This document shows positions 15,291 through 15,983 of a stretch of DNA of 15,983 nt, piece after piece (within the stretch, counting starts at the first letter, position 1; every line of letters starts with the position of its first letter). Both the position numbers and the translations under genes were made by a program. Source of the DNA: CALFXN01 sp937957815 (GTDB lineage Bacteria > Synergistota > Synergistia > Synergistales > Aminobacteriaceae); the NCBI GenBank assembly GCA_036788195.1, contig DAIQNX010000055.1, forward strand, positions 1 to 15,983, read 5' to 3'. Below the pieces are notes generated by a model. That model did no database searches. It was not told the DNA's origin and saw only the letters and a program-made list of their open reading frames with translations.

Positions 15291-15983
15291 ATGAAGGCTG
15301 CTTCGAACATCATCATGCTCGGCGACATCCCCGTCGAGGTGACGCGCAAGAGGATGAAGACCCTGCGGCTCAGCGTCTCCCCCCCGGACGGGCGCGTCCG
15401 GATCTCCGCGCCGCTGAAGGCGAGCGACGAGACCGTGCTCCGCATGGCGTCGGAGCGGCTTGCGTGGATCGAGCGGCAGTGGGAGAAGATCGCGGCCGCC
15501 CCTCCGCCTGCCCCGGTCGACTTCGTCGACGGCGAGGTTCACGCGTTTCTCGGGGAGCCGCGGCGATTGCTGGTGCGCGAGCGGAACCGCGCGGCCCGCG
15601 TCGATGTGTGCGGCGACGCGACGATCGCGATCACCGTTCGGCCCGGAAGCACGCGGGAGCAGCGGGAGGCCGCGCTGCTCGACTGGTATCGCGACCGGCT
15701 CTCCGAACTGATCCCGCCGCTGATCGACCGATGGCGGTCCGTCATGAACGTGACCGTCGACGAATGGCGCATCCGCAGGATGAAGACGCGGTGGGGGAGC
15801 TGCAACATCGCGGCGCGCCGGATCTGGTTCAGCCTGGAGCTGGCGCGGAAACCGGAGCCCTGCCTGGAGTACATCGTCGTCCACGAGCTGGCGCATCTGC
15901 TTGAACGCGGCCATGGCGCGCGCTTCAAGGCGCTGATGGACGGCTTTCTTCCCGACTGGCGGGAGCGCCGGAAGCTGCTGAAC
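15291..15983 (+). CDS. YgjP-like zinc metallopeptidase (M48/SprT-type, DUF45), 3' end outside window
   Basis: This frame starts at the ATG at 15291 and stays open to the right edge, so at least 231 residues are present and the end is missing. It matches the YgjP family of predicted zinc metallopeptidases (DUF45, WLM/SprT-related). The N-terminal half forms a strand-rich domain (VTRKRMKTLRLSV, VRISAP). The active-site signature is complete: MKTRWGSCN near 164-172, then VVHELAHLLERGHGARFKAL with His198, Glu199, His202 and the third ligand His208. No signal peptide is visible, so it is cytoplasmic; substrate and role are unknown for the family. It lies 7 bp after the small membrane-protein gene with a weak ribosome-binding site (GGTGAG), which points to coupled expression in the same operon. 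Confidence 0.85.
   Translation, partial: MKAASNIIMLGDIPVEVTRKRMKTLRLSVSPPDGRVRISAPLKASDETVLRMASERLAWIERQWEKIAAAPPPAPVDFVDGEVHAFLGEPRRLLVRERNRAARVDVCGDATIAITVRPGSTREQREAALLDWYRDRLSELIPPLIDRWRSVMNVTVDEWRIRRMKTRWGSCNIAARRIWFSLELARKPEPCLEYIVVHELAHLLERGHGARFKALMDGFLPDWRERRKLLN

Overview
The window is GC-rich (about 60-65% by eye), densely packed bacterial DNA. A complete RND efflux system with an outer-membrane channel shows that the host has two membranes. Strong Shine-Dalgarno sites and an adenine deaminase, COG1840-type binding protein, YgjP and CsgG-TPR repertoire would fit an anaerobic diderm such as a member of Synergistota. That placement is a guess, because no rRNA or other marker is present.

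Layout. (1) 1-1515: the 3' end of an adenine deaminase gene, then an MBL-fold hydrolase closed by a clear intrinsic terminator. (2) 1543-8362: a self-contained multidrug efflux operon. Its promoter carries a perfect 8-bp inverted repeat between the -35 and -10 boxes. The genes follow as TetR/AcrR-type repressor, periplasmic adaptor, 1049-residue RND pump and OprM/TolC-type channel, with gaps of 21 bp, 3 bp and a 4-bp overlap. (3) 8363-8786: a 424-bp stretch without an intact gene; it holds the C-terminal remnant of a GNAT acetyltransferase at 8481-8696. (4) 8787-10027: a divergent peptide deformylase homologue and a class I methyltransferase, probably co-transcribed. (5) 10044-12715, minus strand: a binding protein and a fused two-domain permease of the ferric-iron-type ABC family, with no ATPase gene in view. 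A long hairpin lies at the convergent junction with the methyltransferase. (6) 12843-13661, plus strand: a promoter with a palindrome, a 23-codon hydrophobic mini-ORF with a strong ribosome-binding site, and a DJ-1/PfpI-like gene. (7) 13854-15983: a CsgG-like domain plus TPR protein, a translationally coupled 78-residue membrane protein, and a YgjP-type metallopeptidase that runs off the window.

How they work together. The efflux operon is the most complete system: its regulator, operator and all three pump layers are present, and the layout predicts negative autoregulation relieved by a ligand of the TetR protein. The binding protein and permease form the uptake part of an importer that must borrow an ATPase from elsewhere. 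I see no CRISPR array, tRNA, rRNA, insertion sequence or phage gene. I do not see a clearly new multi-gene system. The least explained items are the mini-ORF, the CsgG-TPR/small-membrane-protein/YgjP run, and the deformylase homologue with its altered motif.
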